Of a stretch of DNA of 64,000 nt, positions 32,891 through 45,900 are shown in pieces. The notes beneath the pieces are model-generated. The model was not told where the DNA came from and ran no database searches. It saw only the letters and a program-made list of their open reading frames with translations. The DNA comes from Rhodocollybia butyracea. Taxonomy: Eukaryota; Basidiomycota; Agaricomycetes; Agaricales; Omphalotaceae. Numbering within the stretch: position 1 is the first letter of the stretch; every line of letters begins with the position of its first letter. Position numbers and translations under genes: made by a program. The stretch covers positions 94,355-158,354 of the forward strand of contig JADNRY010000147.1 of assembly GCA_015501585.1 (NCBI GenBank), in the 5' to 3' direction.

Positions 32891-34220
32891 ATGGACGATG
32901 TGGTCGAGCTTGATTATAACCCCTTTGCAACCCCCGTAGAATATCGAACGAGGTCCTTTTCCTCTTCCTCTATACACTGCGACTCTTTCCCGTCTTCTAG
33001 CCACAGGGTGGCCTCTAAATCAGGCTCCGATATCTCTGAATTATCTTCTGATTCTTTTCTCAGTTCCGGAGGCATCAGCCATGCTAAAGCGAGAGCCGAG
33101 GTGGACCAGAGAAGAAAAAATAGCGATGACCATCACCCTTTGCGCAGTGCTGGATTATCTACCACTTTCGAAGATGTTGGAATCACTAGGCCACATCTGA
33201 CGCGTATTTTGGATGGACGTTCTTCAACGGATATTCCGTTAACAGAGAATGAAAATGAGCTGGATAGCTCAACAGAAAATGAAATTGAACAACTAGTCAT
33301 TGTACATGAAGTAAGCGCGCTTGTTGGATTTCTGTTGTTTACAATTCGATATTGAAGCATTCAGGTTTCTTCTACGGATTCATTAGCAGGTGTTGCTCTG
33401 AAATATGGCATTAATCTTACTGATCTGAGGCGAACCAATCACTTATGGCCCTCAGATTCCATCCATCTGCGAAAAACTTTATATATTCCGCTGGATAAAG
33501 CTTCTTCCCCCAAAAACTGCTCTCCATAATACTTCCTCGGAGGAATCAACCGTGTTATTCTCTTCTTCCCAAGAGCCTGATAGCTCCACTCTCGTAGAGA
33601 ACGGGAAATCACAGGGATCAGCATTCTCGTCGTCTACCATACGGCGGGTTCCTGCTTCACGACTTTCCTTCTTTCCTCCGCCGAGTAAAGCGTCTGCCCT
33701 TGCCTCGCCCTCATTCTTACCTCCAGTACAGAGTCAACCACTCAACAAACCTCTTTACACTCGCTACGCGACATCACCTGCGCCGTCACTGAATACCATC
33801 CTAACCGCACTTCCCATCGCAGCTTCCACAAGAGACACAATTATCGCCAGGTTATCTTTCGACAGTGCCAGCTCAAGCTACAGCGAGCGCGAACCTTTCC
33901 TTGATAACCACGAGGGTCATGAATTAGATGATGTCCAGGCTTCATCTCCTCGACTGTCCAGGGAAAATTCGCAAGATTATTCGAACGGAGATACTCCGAG
34001 GCGATTAAAGAATGGGAAGTACCCGTATACGGAACGCCCCCATCCAAGACACCATGATTCCTCGACCGTGACTTCGACGCCAAAAGTTCGGGGCGAACCA
34101 CTAAGTCACGGACGAAGCCTTTCGGAAGACTATACCGGACCGCCACCTCCCCCATCCACTCGGATACGAAATGTTCAACTAGAACCATCTCCTGTCATGC
34201 AAATGACCAACCAGAGCTGA
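32891..34220 (+). CDS. cytoplasmic LysM-domain protein, with one-base frameshift
   Basis: Exon 1 is 32891-33310 and exon 2 33365-34220, separated by a 54-nt intron. The N-terminus is Ser-rich and acidic without a signal peptide. A LysM domain begins at the intron (VIVHEVSSTDSLAGVALKYG, then LRRTNHLW, then HLRKTLYIPLD, residues ~135-185). It is of the intracellular LYSMD1/2-like type rather than a secreted chitin-binding effector. After ASSP the frame runs into a stop. A +1 shift inside CCCCCAAAAA (33507-33516) restores a long Ser/Pro-rich frame (IRRVPASRLSFFPPP and on) to 34220, about 424 residues in all. The shift is either a homopolymer sequencing error or a real mutation. Confidence 0.75.
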
Positions 34221-36127
34221 ACTTTCTCAGTTTCGATCGCAGGGCCAAAATTCGCATTCGCGCAAGGGCAAAACCAGACCTGGATTAAACGGTGTAAAGT
34301 TCGACTCGCGCGAGTCTATGAACAATATGCATTTTGACGAAAGCTAGCAACGCATCTGCCACCCCCTTTTTTTTCTGACCTACCAATTTTGCAAGGGTTC
34401 CGTGTGCATGTGAGTCCTTTTCTGCTGCTGTTTTAGGATCTGAACTTTATCTATCTTCGGACAGCATGATAGGTGCTACGCATTCCAATGGCTGCGGCGA
34501 GGAATAACTCGGGTCGGGTGCTATGTCTCGATAACGAGGGAACTGCCTCTTGCATTCTTCCAATTCGATGCAGTATCATCAGCCTTAACATGATGGTTCT
34601 CGGATCTCTTTCCGTGGGTCTTCAGATCTCAGTAAACGGAATCTACTTGCCCAGCATCCAATGCCGTGTCTCCCGTCATATTCTCGTCACTGCCGCGCCT
34701 CCCCGCTCTTTGTTTAACGTATGGTCTGGTCAATCCACATCGCTAGTCCACAATTGGCCAGTGATTCATGGTCCAGCCGCCGGGCCCGTTTCCACTTCTG
34801 TCATGTTTCCGCCTCCTTGTTCCAAGAATGGTCTGGTCTGATCCCATACCGCTGGTCCGATACTAAACCTCCTAGTGCTGGAACCCCATTTTAGAAGGTT
34901 GTTCTCAGTGGACATGTTCGCCCACATGCTCGAGTCTCATTGAAGCATGTTCAGCGGATGTCGGAACTCATTATTTGCTCCATCGTTAATACTCGCTATC
35001 CGGAGTCTTCAACCGGATTCATTCCAGGGACTCCGAGGGAGTACTGTCTACAGCACGCCGTCTCCATTTTTGCTCCTTTCCTGTCTGCGACAGTACACCC
35101 AATTTTATTTTATTTTCATTGGCAGTTATGTTTTGGACAAAGCGTACTGTCGGCCCTTGAATCAAACTGCCACACAACCTTACTGCATCACATCATGTTC
35201 AACGCTACTGTTGGAGATGTATTAGACATTAACAAAGTTGGTGTCAAATCCATGTGCTCAGTTCGATGATAGTACGCCCTATCAGGCGCAAGCGGTGTTC
35301 GACTGTTTCCAGATATCAATTTGCTCGCAACTTTGACAAACCCCTCGCATCTTGCCACTTGGTAACTTTGAGCCAGTTGACTTTTGGTGATCATGATGCG
35401 TATCTGTTTCGTGTCGCCACCACCGACTCGAAACCCAGTAAACCCCAAGATTACTTGAGATTCTTTGCGATTCCCTGCTGTATAGATTACTGAACCAAAT
35501 GCCATTCACATGCCGATGCGTTTATTTACCGTGTACTCAGCCTCACAATCAACGATTGCGATGTATTCGAAGCGTGTCTATCGCAGTGGGAAAGACGGGA
35601 TTGCGGAGCCCCAGTAGACTCAACCCCGTCCAGCTGCTATTTGAGAATAGACTCTAATGTTTACAATTTGGTATCCCAGGATTAGGGTCCAATCTGGCGG
35701 GCTGTTGAACTCGAACTCTCATCCATCTCATCTTCATCATCGAGAACTTCGGAATGCCAACTGGTAAATCATGGAGTGGGGAGGCATTCCGTTCAACCGT
35801 TATTCACTCGGTCTTCAGTTGAAAACCCGTTGCAGCAGTACATGTGAGAACATACCCATGAACGTACCAAAAAAAAAGGGGTCCGTCAAGAATAACCAGT
35901 AGTCGAACAGGTTGGAGATCAGAAAGAGGATTGATTATACAAGAGGTTAAATTAAAATTCCTAGCTGGATGAGCTACGCACTCGCCAGAATTAAAACAGC
36001 GATTGGATTCATCAGAATCTGGTAGCGAATATATAAATAGATTCTTTCGTATGACATAGGTGAGTTTGCATTAATTTCGTTACTTTATTTAGTATTCAGG
36101 CAGCCAACTTGTGGGGAGAAGAGAAAA
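34221..36127. other. 1.9 kb without recognised genes
   Basis: Frames of 90-122 codons at 34473-34841, 34940-35269 and 35188-35505 (minus) have no recognisable features. Nothing else seen. Confidence 0.4.
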
Positions 36128-36958
36128 TCAAAAGCCTTTGTTGTATCCATGTTTCTCGTAGAACGCTTCCATCCTCTTAACGATGAGGTTCAAGGCGGCC
36201 AACCATTTGTCCAGCTCTTCGTTGACGATACTGTCAGGAGTCGACGGACCTCCGGCTGGATCAGCCGCGAGCTTTGCGTAGAAGTCTTTACGGTAAGGGC
36301 ATGCCTTCATGGCGACCTAATAATCCACATCTTGATGTTAGATGACATGTCAAAATATTAGTGAATGCACGCACTGAGAATATACCCTTGACGATGAAGT
36401 TGTGGAACTTTTTGAGAGTGGTGTCGTATCCTTTGGTAAAAGCAACGGATAATTCCTCCGTACTGTTCGCTTGTGCATTTAACAGCGCAGCACAGGTGAA
36501 TGACAGTCCCCTGAGAAGCCACATTAAACCCTCAGTGGCAGGGCGCTTCTTCTCGCCCTGTTCATTCTTCACAAGTTCTTCCAGCGTCGTCGATTGAGTA
36601 GGTGCCGCATCATATCGTGCTCGGACTTTCTAAGAAGGATATGGATTAGTTGCGATTTCGCCTGATAGACAGATAAAACTCACAACAATGTTACCCTTTA
36701 TATCAGAGGTGACGGGACCGAAAGCAGTTGAACCAAGAATATCTAGGGAGCTTTAAATTCCAAGTGTTCACATGGCGTACTAGACTAACATACCAAATAA
36801 GACTAGTACGCCTTGGCAAGCTTCCAGAAAGGCGAGAGTATCGACGCCAGCGTCGGTGACTGGAACATCCGTAAACGACTGATAACACAGTTAAGACGGA
36901 CGTCAATATAAGGATTTAGATAGAGATTCACTTTAACAGTTTGGAAGTATGGAGCCAT
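36128..36958 (-). CDS. glycolipid transfer protein (GLTP)
   Basis: Five exons (36932-36958, 36794-36878, 36684-36742, 36375-36629, 36128-36316) give 204 residues, the usual GLTP length. GLTP proteins are all-helical cytosolic carriers that move glycosphingolipids between membranes. The sugar-headgroup site is intact: SDIKGNIVKV supplies the conserved Asp, Asn and Lys, LMWLLRGLSFT the stacking Trp, and LKKFHNFIVKGIF the His. CPYRKDFY and a C-terminal helix follow. It is head to head with the methionine sulfoxide reductase gene, 162 bp apart, so the promoter region is shared. Confidence 0.93.
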
Positions 36959-37120
36959 CTGAGACGAATCGAGAAGAAAAGAGGTATAAGTTGTTGTAAG
37001 AGGAGAAGGTAAGCGCTAGCCGAGTCTCAGCGCTCCACTAGTCGACAATCTAATCTAATCTCGTTGAATTTCAAAAAATTGTGCTCAATTGCGCCTTACG
37101 TCTAAGCTTCCACAATCATA

Positions 37121-37864
37121 ATGCCACACGCAGAATCGTCGCTCGTTCCAGCGGAGTGAGCGGTCTCGTGAAAATAGTTGCCTGCTACTAACTCATTGGC
37201 GATAGAATCGAGACTAAATCTCAGTTCTGGTCGCATGTTTATGACCAACTTGAACCACTACTTGATGGTCAACGAAACTGGGTTCGTTCCGTTTCCACGT
37301 TACCGACAGAAATTCTTACCATGTTCCAAGGTTTCCAACTTAGCTAATACATCAGCTCTGATCTACAACGCCCTACTTGCATTCCCAGCTCACTTTGGAA
37401 CCGAAACTGACAAGGCCGTAAATTGGTGTGGTATGTAGGCCTAAAACTTTTGGTTTGTTATGCCTTTGTTGATCTAGATATCAATGCTAGGATTTTACAT
37501 CGAATCGAGTCACTTCCCAAAGTCCACGGACCTGAACAGCGAGAATAAACAGCTCTTGCTAGGACCGTTCTGCGGAAAGCCGGCTTGTCAATTCATCAAT
37601 GTCACTCCAAATAAAGCTCGCGGGGTTTGTGCCGCCGCATACATGGATGCAAAGACTAAACTGGTGCCTGACGTTGAAGTGTATCCCGGGCACATAGCCT
37701 GCGATGGGGAGACCAAAAGCGAGATCGTTTGTCCGCTAGTTTCCGGGCATCAAGTTCTTGGGGTACTTGACCTAGATTGTCTCGCATTGGCTGGATTCGA
37801 CGAGGAAGATCAGAAAGGTCTTGAAAAAATCGCTGAGCTGGTTGTAAAGGCTTGTGACTGGTAA
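37121..37864 (+). CDS. free methionine-(R)-sulfoxide reductase (GAF domain)
   Basis: Four exons (37121-37155, 37206-37281, 37331-37430, 37491-37864) give 194 residues, close to the yeast enzyme YKL069W. fRMsr reduces free methionine-R-sulfoxide in the cytosol with thioredoxin as donor. The GAF-fold landmarks LLDGQRNWVSNLANTSAL and VNWCGFY are followed by GPFCGKPAC, ARGVC and YPGHIACD. These hold the three Cys that correspond to the catalytic and resolving residues, and then EIVCPLV and LGVLDLDC follow. It is divergently arranged with the GLTP gene. Confidence 0.93.
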
Positions 37865-38004
37865 GCAAAATCAATGATACCTAACCGTATCCGTCTATTT
37901 GCTTCCTGTCAGTCATGTACTATCACTTTGTTGAAATCCAACTACTTCTGATATACGATCGTGCAGATCAAAACACATCGGGATTTTCCAGTGTTTCTTA
38001 CCCA

Positions 38005-38730
38005 TCGGTATATTCAAAATTGAGCGTTTGGCCCGACGAGCACGAATGCAAAAGATGAAGGTACCTCGAATAACTGCCAGTGACGTCTCTGTGTCGGCTG
38101 ACATGGGACTGGGAAGAAGAACACCCTGCGGGATGTTCATAATTTAGCGTTGGGCCCGATAAACACGAATACAAAATTAGAGGTGGTGACGTCTTTTCGT
38201 CGGCCGACATGGAATTAGAAATGACTCAAGGAAATAAATTCCAGAACAAGGAGCGCTGACGCTGTGGTATATTCAAAATTTAGCGTTGAGCCCGACGAAA
38301 AATCGGAGGTACACTGAATATCGCTGCGTATGTATATGAAAACTCGAGCGTTACGCCTGACGAAAGGAATAGGAGGCACATCAGACGTTGAATATTCAGT
38401 GTCGCCTCTTCGTCGGCCGACATGCAGGCTGGAGAATGACTTGGCGCCAGCCATACAGCCAGCAGACGTATTGACGCTGCAGTATATTGAAACTCGAGCG
38501 CAATGCCTGACAGAACGAATGCAAGATTGGAGGCACAGACGCTGGATATTCAGTGTCACCTCCTCGTCGGCCGACATGGGAGGCTGGAAATGACTCGGTA
38601 CCAGAAATACAGCCAGTGGACACATCTGCGGTGTATTAAAACTCGAGCGTTACGCTTGACAAAACGAATGCAAGATTGGAGGCACAGACGCTGAATATCC
38701 AGTGTCGCGGCTGACATGGGGCCTGGAAAT
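38005..38730. repeat. minisatellite, degenerate units of about 110-140 bp
   Basis: About six imperfect tandem units share the landmarks TATTNAAANTYNAGCGTT, GCCTGACGAAACGAATGCAA, ATTGGAGGCACAGACGCTG, AATATTCAGTGTCRCCTC and CGTCGGCCGACATGGGANN. The right-hand units are more alike than the left-hand ones. The array starts about 140 bp after the sulfoxide reductase stop. Confidence 0.8.
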
Positions 38731-41700
38731 GACTCGGTTTAAGTTCCACAGTCAAGTGGACCATGGGACTATACTGACACCGCGTGCAAGTAAACTTCAG
38801 TGATTAAAAAAATGTGCTAGGAGACTTACTATGTACTATTTAGGTTTCGTTCCATTCCCTGACCAACTTCACCTAATGCAACCTCTCACTCTCCCCCAGC
38901 ACCCCGGTGTCGGCACAGGCAGGCAGGCTATTGCACTGACTGAACATTATCACCTTTGCAATCATCATACAAATGCAATCGAAGGGAAAACCACTCCGGC
39001 CGTGACGGAAGCCTAACTTAGAACCTCATGCTCAACGTTTACGATTCTTGCTATGCTTCGATAAACCTTCCACAAAAGCAAAGCGTAGAAGTCGATCTAT
39101 GTATAATTTATAATTATAATTATACTTTTCTTAATGATCCTAGATGATAGGCAGCTTAATTGCACGCCGTAATCCATGACTATCAGCTTGGATCTCCGAG
39201 TCCGCCTTCGAATCCCTCGCTCAGTTCCCCATCTTCACCTTGCTTGCCACCTTCTACCTACCTACCTGGACTCCACGGATTGATACTAGCCTGATGCACT
39301 ATTGAACAGCTTCATTGCGCACTAGACCTAAGTATGTCGGATGGAACGGATTCCTTCGCCAGTCCTTTCTATACCGGAGTGTACCGGAGTGCGTCTTGTT
39401 CTTGGTATCGGGCTCCAATCAGAGGCAGGTGGGCTTGTCTCCCCGATCCATGTTTCACGGTGAATTCCACGGGCTACAAACGGGCTCTTTCCCCAAGGTC
39501 TGAAGTTGTGTGGTATTCCGAATAGTGAGTCCTCTATCAGTGACCCATCTGAATGAACTCATTTAACCTAGTCAACGTCTGAGTGGCTTTCGGACCGTGT
39601 GTACCGTGCTTAAGACACCAAGCATGTAGATATACTTAACTCTGTGTAAATGCGTTCAATCGTAAAGTCAGAGTCTATCCCTTAATGGATCAAGAATGAA
39701 TCTTGTCACCTTGTGCACACTGCGTACCGCGGAGCAAAGAGACGCTGGTCTGGCAGGTCGCTTTGATTATATGTGCGTGCTTCAAAAGAGGTACCTCTTT
39801 ATTCATTGCTCTGGGGCTTCATCGCGGAGAAATTGCTTTGTCATACCTAGTCCGTTATCACCTAGTTGTTTGGAGGGGGCGTGGCGTTGGGAATTTAATG
39901 CGGACGGAGCCACAATGGTAGCAACCGCATGCAACACCCATTGCGGTGGCAAATTATCTACAGCTTATTGCGCTAGTAGCGCAAGCAGGCAATTCGAACC
40001 TTGCGCATCACACGACGTAATGTCAAGATAATCTATTTGAAAACATTCCGGATTGAACCCGGGTTCTTGAATAATTGCCCATGGTCTGAATAGTTGTCTT
40101 CGAACCTCAGGCCCAGCCAGGGGTGGAGTCCTTCAAAACTCCTAAATGTAACTTATGATCCTTCGGAATTACTCTGGAGGGTTCCCGTGAATGGCAGGAG
40201 AATGTCACGGTAAGGAGCCTGAGGAGGACGTCATTTGGGGACACTCCGTTTTTATCTGAACGTTTTAAGGTATGAATATGTATAGTCTTTATCTAGATAC
40301 TACTGCTGTATTCAAAGATTCAACGATTATCGGCGATAACTTATTCCCTTGTCGGTTGCAGAAGGGCAGAGCACTTCAGGTCTATACAAACCTGGTTTTA
40401 AGTTCACTGAAAGATAACTTTGTCAGCTTATCTGCTAAAAATACATCAAGGAATATCAGTCCTTCAAGAGCTAGGTTGGATTTACCAGTTTAGCACAGGA
40501 AGGCATAACCGGTATGGCCACCACTTGCCTACGGTAAAATAAAGTTGTCATGGCAAGGAATGCCGAGGGCGGGTTGTCACAGCACGTGACGATCGCGTAC
40601 TACTATGGCGGCAGTGTGGCCAAGAGTGTGGCCAAGAGTGTGGCCTCAATATGCGCAAGAAATTAAAAAGTCGAGCCAGAGTAATGTTCTGGCTGTCGCG
40701 CCCCTGTAAAGAAGCTTATCTCCGGGATGAACGCCGCAGAGTATATAGGACTAGACGTGCGAGGGACGTACTCTTGTGTTCATCCGACCTGCATCCAACA
40801 AGACATCGACAACAAACCATGCAACAAACTACACCCGCTGCTGTACTCGACGCTGTTAAGACGGTTCATCAATACTTCACTGATCAAACAGGTGGTAAAT
40901 AGCTTAACTGCGAGCGGATTATGTGTGGCCACGTTGAAGCAGTGCGTCTTCGTAAATACGAAAAACATGTACAGGAGAACACGCGTCTGAACATGCGTCG
41001 AGGCGCGGTTTTGCGTGGGATTTACCTGGCTGGACAGATTATCATCGATCCTGCAGCGCTTTGAGTCTTTACGCTGAAAGGTTGAAATAAAGTTGTCCGG
41101 ATTTGCCGGGGGTAGGGGGATCTGATAAGGCTAGAAAAGTTCTGTCTTGTTCTCCTGAAAAGCAGAGTACTTTGCGAACCTGTGACTGAGTGTGGCGGAG
41201 GCCGAGAAGAGCCCGGGGAATGATATTCCATCATAATCAGTGATTGCAATCGCGGCCGCCTGGCAAGGACATGTTTTTTTGTTGTTGTTGGGTGAAAAAG
41301 TACAAGGACAACTTTATTTGGGACCCGCGGCTCTGAGAATCTAGATGAAGCAGAGTTTGTGGCTTGTTCGTTTGAAACACACCTATAAAGCGTGCTAGGA
41401 AGCCGTTTTTAGCGGATTGCATAGAGCGTCCGTGTTAAACATTTGGGCTGAGATCTCCATTAGGATTCTTAGTTGTTTGCTCGGCTCATATAGGATTCCC
41501 GTGTATTGTAGGGGAAGGGAATCCACCGCCGGTTCGCAAACAAGTCGCCAGTTCAAACTCTAAAATATTTATGTGATCATGATTCTCATGCCGTGAATTG
41601 ACCCATCACGGCTTTGTTATTCTCCTCCCTGACAGCCTATAGGTTAATTATTAACGCCATATATCCATCATCATATATATATATATCATCCGCTGCTTTT

Positions 41701-41734
41701 CTGCTTTCCGTTTCTGCCTTTCTTTTCTGCCAAA
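38731..41734. other. 3 kb without recognised genes; possible LTR fragment
   Basis: At 40576-40815 the sequence begins TGTCACAGCACGTGAC, has a TATATAGGACT box and ends near ATGCAACA, the general look of a fungal LTR, but no partner LTR, primer-binding site or target duplication was found. No protein-coding region is supported; frames of 83-111 codons at 39696-40031 and 40651-40902 are doubtful. Confidence 0.35.
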
Positions 41735-42900
41735 ATGCAACGGCCAACATGCACAATGCTGCGAGTCCGCTCGCCGTCCGACGCCCACGTACTCTTCCAC
41801 GCTGTTTCTCTCAATCTTCTCCCTATGGTTGCTCGCAGACTCGACACTGAAGAACGCCGAGCAATCTCCTCGGGCTGTGTGTACATCTGGCAAGAGAGTA
41901 TGTACTTTTTTTCTTTCAGCTACCTGTCCTAACGCCATCTAGGAGGCTCCAATTCTGAATCTACTGGTGTAAGCTAGATTAGCTAGATTTTTTCCTCGAT
42001 TGTCACGATCTGACCCGGGCCCTCTGTTAGCTTGGTATTGAACGATGGACAGATTCCATTCGATGGGGTCCAAGTCGTGTGAAAGATGTCCGTAACCACA
42101 CTTTCTTTTCTTTCACCAATGCTCATCCCTTCCAAAGGAATTCTTATTCTATCACGAGAAAGAACCAGACGCGGCCGACTTGGAACTTGCTTCAGAATCC
42201 GATGGCCCGTAAGTCTCGACCCTTGCTACATTGTCATAGCTGACGCTTTGACCAGTCTGACTCCGCACCATTATAGTCGCGGATTCTACCGAGAAAACCT
42301 CATTAAACAAACATATTCCGTCTTTGTCGCAACCCCAAGAGGCCAGAAAAAATGGCACCTCAGTAAGTCGCTCTGCCCGTCCACAAACACACGTCGTTTA
42401 CACGTGAATCAGTCGCATATTTCACTCAGGAATCCCTGGAATATCTTCATACCATAGACGACATTCCTGGTCTCGCAAATCTACGTGTTCCACCAGGCAA
42501 GTACAAAAGCGCGCGCTCAAAGAACCCCAAATCATCAGCCAACTCGGCGTATGACCCGCTAGCGGTAAATCCCTATGCAGGTGCAGGTCATCACTACGCC
42601 CCGTACCCCCTTCGGCAGCAGCCTCCCACTACGACTGCCCCTACATATTATGACCCCACAGTAATCCGCCCGAGAGCGGATTCAATCCTGCATTCACATT
42701 CACAACTCCATCCACCATCGCCACGTTCACCCACTCGTTCGCCGCCTCGTTCGCCCCCCTCCTCGGACAGGTTTAAATTACGCCCAACGCCGGATGGGGG
42801 AGTTCTCGCTCCTCTAGCTTACCTCGAAAACATCCCTCCTCCGCGACGACATCCATTGGATGAGGAGGCTTTGATGTCATTTACGGGAGTGCCTGTGTAA
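41735..42900 (+). CDS. Gti1/Pac2 (WOPR) family regulator 1
   Basis: Six exons (41735-41897, 41943-41968, 42031-42087, 42138-42208, 42277-42362, 42413-42900) give 296 residues. WOPR proteins (Wor1, Ryp1, Sge1, Pac2, Gti1) are fungal-specific DNA-binding regulators of morphology and secondary functions. WOPRa is seen as RVRSPSDAHVLFHAV, RRLDTEERRAIS, GCVYIWQE, LGIERWTDSIRWGPSR; WOPRb as LIKQTYSVFVATPRGQKKWHL and AYFTQESL. The C-terminal half is Pro/Ser-rich with tandem SPTRSPPRSPP, probably disordered. Intron positions match the other two WOPR loci of this window. Confidence 0.93.
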
Positions 42901-45900
42901 AAAAAATCTTTTTTTTACGTTTTGCACGGGGCCTGTCGCTGGCACACACACGCTTACTCTGCTCCTCGTTCCGACGACAGATATTTGCTTATAACTTATC
43001 CACACTACGCCCACAGATTTTTCCGGGCCTTGTTTTTCGATCCTCGCTACATATACCGTACATGAAAGTTCACTGGATTTATTATCGGTGGGCTTGTTGT
43101 TTACCTTGTACTTATTGATCACGGATTATTGCGATTCGCTAGCAACTTAGAAACGAACTTGTAATACCTGCATCTTTACGGCCTTTCACACTTCCTCTTT
43201 TGTATTATTGCTATCGATTTGCTCTGCCGCCTCTCCATTCCTACACTTTATCGTGTTTCGGTTTATGTCATGTACACACGTCTACCACCTTTTCTCAACG
43301 GTAACAGGTACTTTATGCGACGCCATGCCATATGGTACAATTTTTTTTTTGCCTTCAGTTGAACCTTACTTTGTCCGTTTTCAGTCTCTGACGTAGCCGC
43401 TTGACGGTGACCTTTGGTCCAAGTATACTTCGAAGTACCATGGCCAATCAAGGATACCCACATGCTTCTCGCCCACAGGAAGCCCGCAATATCGCGATAA
43501 TATGCGAGGGTTCACACTAACCATGCCGTGTCGGCGAGGCCCGATTGAAACTGCGCGCGGAGTTCCGAGTCAATTCTCGCTGGCAGCCTGGTATAGTAGT
43601 ATGTGCACCGAGACTGGCATTGTTGGATCTCACCGAAACATCGAAAACAGAACGGGTTCACGCATCCATCTTCTTCTGATATGGATTCCAAATTGCTGTT
43701 AATTTGTTCATCGTTCCAAGTCTATTCTTTATCTTCGCTCCCTATTCGCGCGGCTATCGAAACCCACTTCCACAATTTGGTTGTAGTTAGTAGCTGTGCG
43801 TCACAGCTGATATATCAGCCCTGTAGATCGCAACAGTGCTTTTTGTTCTCAGTTGGCGATCTGTGTACACGAGGAATGATAATCCATTGATACATAAATG
43901 AACTCTGATCTTAGTCTTAATCGAAGACAACATCGCAGTTCTGTTCTGTTCGTCCATAGTTCCTGTCGTCGAGCACAGGCAGGACCGTGTGGTCCTCCTA
44001 TCCGGGTGCAGTTCCAAAAAATGATCTCAACTTAAAGAAGTTCGGAGTGAGTTAATTTCGACAAATCGACCTAGCCGACGGAACAGATGAGAAGCAGTGC
44101 TGTAGCGTGTAAGTATTTTGGACTACCCAGGAACAATCTTCAGCTTGAGCCCCCTTTCTTTCGCCAGTCTTAAATCGGAGCTATGGAATCTGGATTAGGA
44201 ATCGTCTATGTATGTATGAAAGTTTATATCAGTCATTGTTAATAAGCCTACATCGTTTCTGATCTAACCCCTTCATAGGCCACCGCATGCGCCCGTACCC
44301 ATGTATGTATGTACAAGTCTGTGTAAGTATGTATACTATGCCTTGACATATGAATTAGTCCTAGATAAATCATGGTGTTGCTGGGACCACTCAAACGGCG
44401 GGGTCAAACAAGGTACCGACTTACTGCTGGATTAGGACAGATTAAGACACTGGCGGGAACTCCCCGCCCCTGCATCTACGTCGAGCTCTTCGTCTGTTCA
44501 GGTCACTGCAGCCTGTAAGGACCATGTCATTATTTGCCGGAGCCGGCGAACTTAGGGGTCATGCCGTGTTCCCTTCCTTCCCGTTTTCACTTCGGAGACT
44601 CTCAGGCTCAGGAGCACTAGGTCATGTTCGATTAGAAAGCATAGGAGAAGATGCATGAAAAGAAGATGCATGCGCCCTTGTCATTTATTTGTAGCAGCCA
44701 CCGTTTCCATACTACACGCTACTACACGGCGGACTCGGGAGTGAGAAGGCAACAAAAAAAGTGCTTTGTTATTCTGGGTTCTGAGTTCAACTTGGCTAAT
44801 TTAATTCTTAGTGTGTTCTTGAGTATCTTGGGACACTACGTACGTAGAGTAGCCCTAGGCAGTAAAGTTAAAGTGCGAAGAACAAAGGGCTGCACGGAGA
44901 TTACTTAACTGCCGAACAAGGTTCTGTTTTTTTGGGATCATGAACAACAAGCTGGGAATGTTTAACTCCGGGTCACTGGTGTCACTGGACGCCTTGTAGT
45001 TTCTGGTAGTGCTGTTACCTGCACGACGTAGGTGTTTATGATGCCGTCTGTAGGCTTATGGATAATCTATCTGGAATACTTCTTGACGTCCCCACCCACA
45101 GTGGTTCCGCGGTGCGAATTGTGGGAGGCCTGGTGCTAAATAAGTCGATGATTTCACATTCGATGCCAAGTGACTTCGGAAGAAGAGAGCTTTGTAAGTA
45201 TGCGGACCTCGTCCAGGGCTGCGTCATGAATGTGATCATAGGTAATCCCACAAAAATGTGTCGAGAGTTTGAAGCGTCGAATAAACTATGCATACTTGTC
45301 TATGAAGTCGGATATTTGTCACTATGTTGCAGTATGTAAATTATATGCTGTTTCAGGTTTTCAAGCTAGCTTCGAATCAGTGATTGGCAGTCAAAAATAA
45401 GAGGTTCGACCAGGTCCGATGGACTCTGAACCTGGTAGAAGTGAGGCGGACTTTGAACTTCATATAGATGTACGTTATATTTTTATATCTTTATACCGCC
45501 CTATGGGCGCTGTAAGATAGCCGCATCAAGTATCGCCCCAGTTTCTTGGAAAAATCCAGTGCGCTTGATAGGTATGTTGGAATTATGGATAGATTATCCT
45601 AATATAGATAATCAAACCTCTTCACTGTGGGAAATTCTTTTATCTTATCTAAACTTTTTCGTTCCATCTTCAAGTTGAGGAGATGAGGATGTATGCATTT
45701 CCACCATGGTCACGCGGACGCATTCTACTTTCTCTTCGACGAGGGGGGAGCAAATTTTGAGGAACGGCCATCAGGGGAGGTCAGACAATTCAAATACCTA
45801 ACCTCCCCTTGTGTCTGTTTTTCGTAAAATACTTTCCTTGTCGAATAGATAGCAAAAATACTAACACGTGGTCATAAATGAATAATGCGAGTGAGATTAC

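Noticed and set aside
34473..35505. Several frames of 90-122 codons on both strands
   Set aside because: They overlap one another and none shows a domain, membrane pattern or intron borders.
38005..38730. CRISPR-like regular repeat
   Set aside because: Units are directly adjacent, long and degenerate without unique spacers, and the genome is eukaryotic; it is a minisatellite.
40040..40075. T-arm-like sequence GAACCCGGGTTC
   Set aside because: No acceptor, D arm or anticodon stem can be folded around it, so it is not a tRNA.
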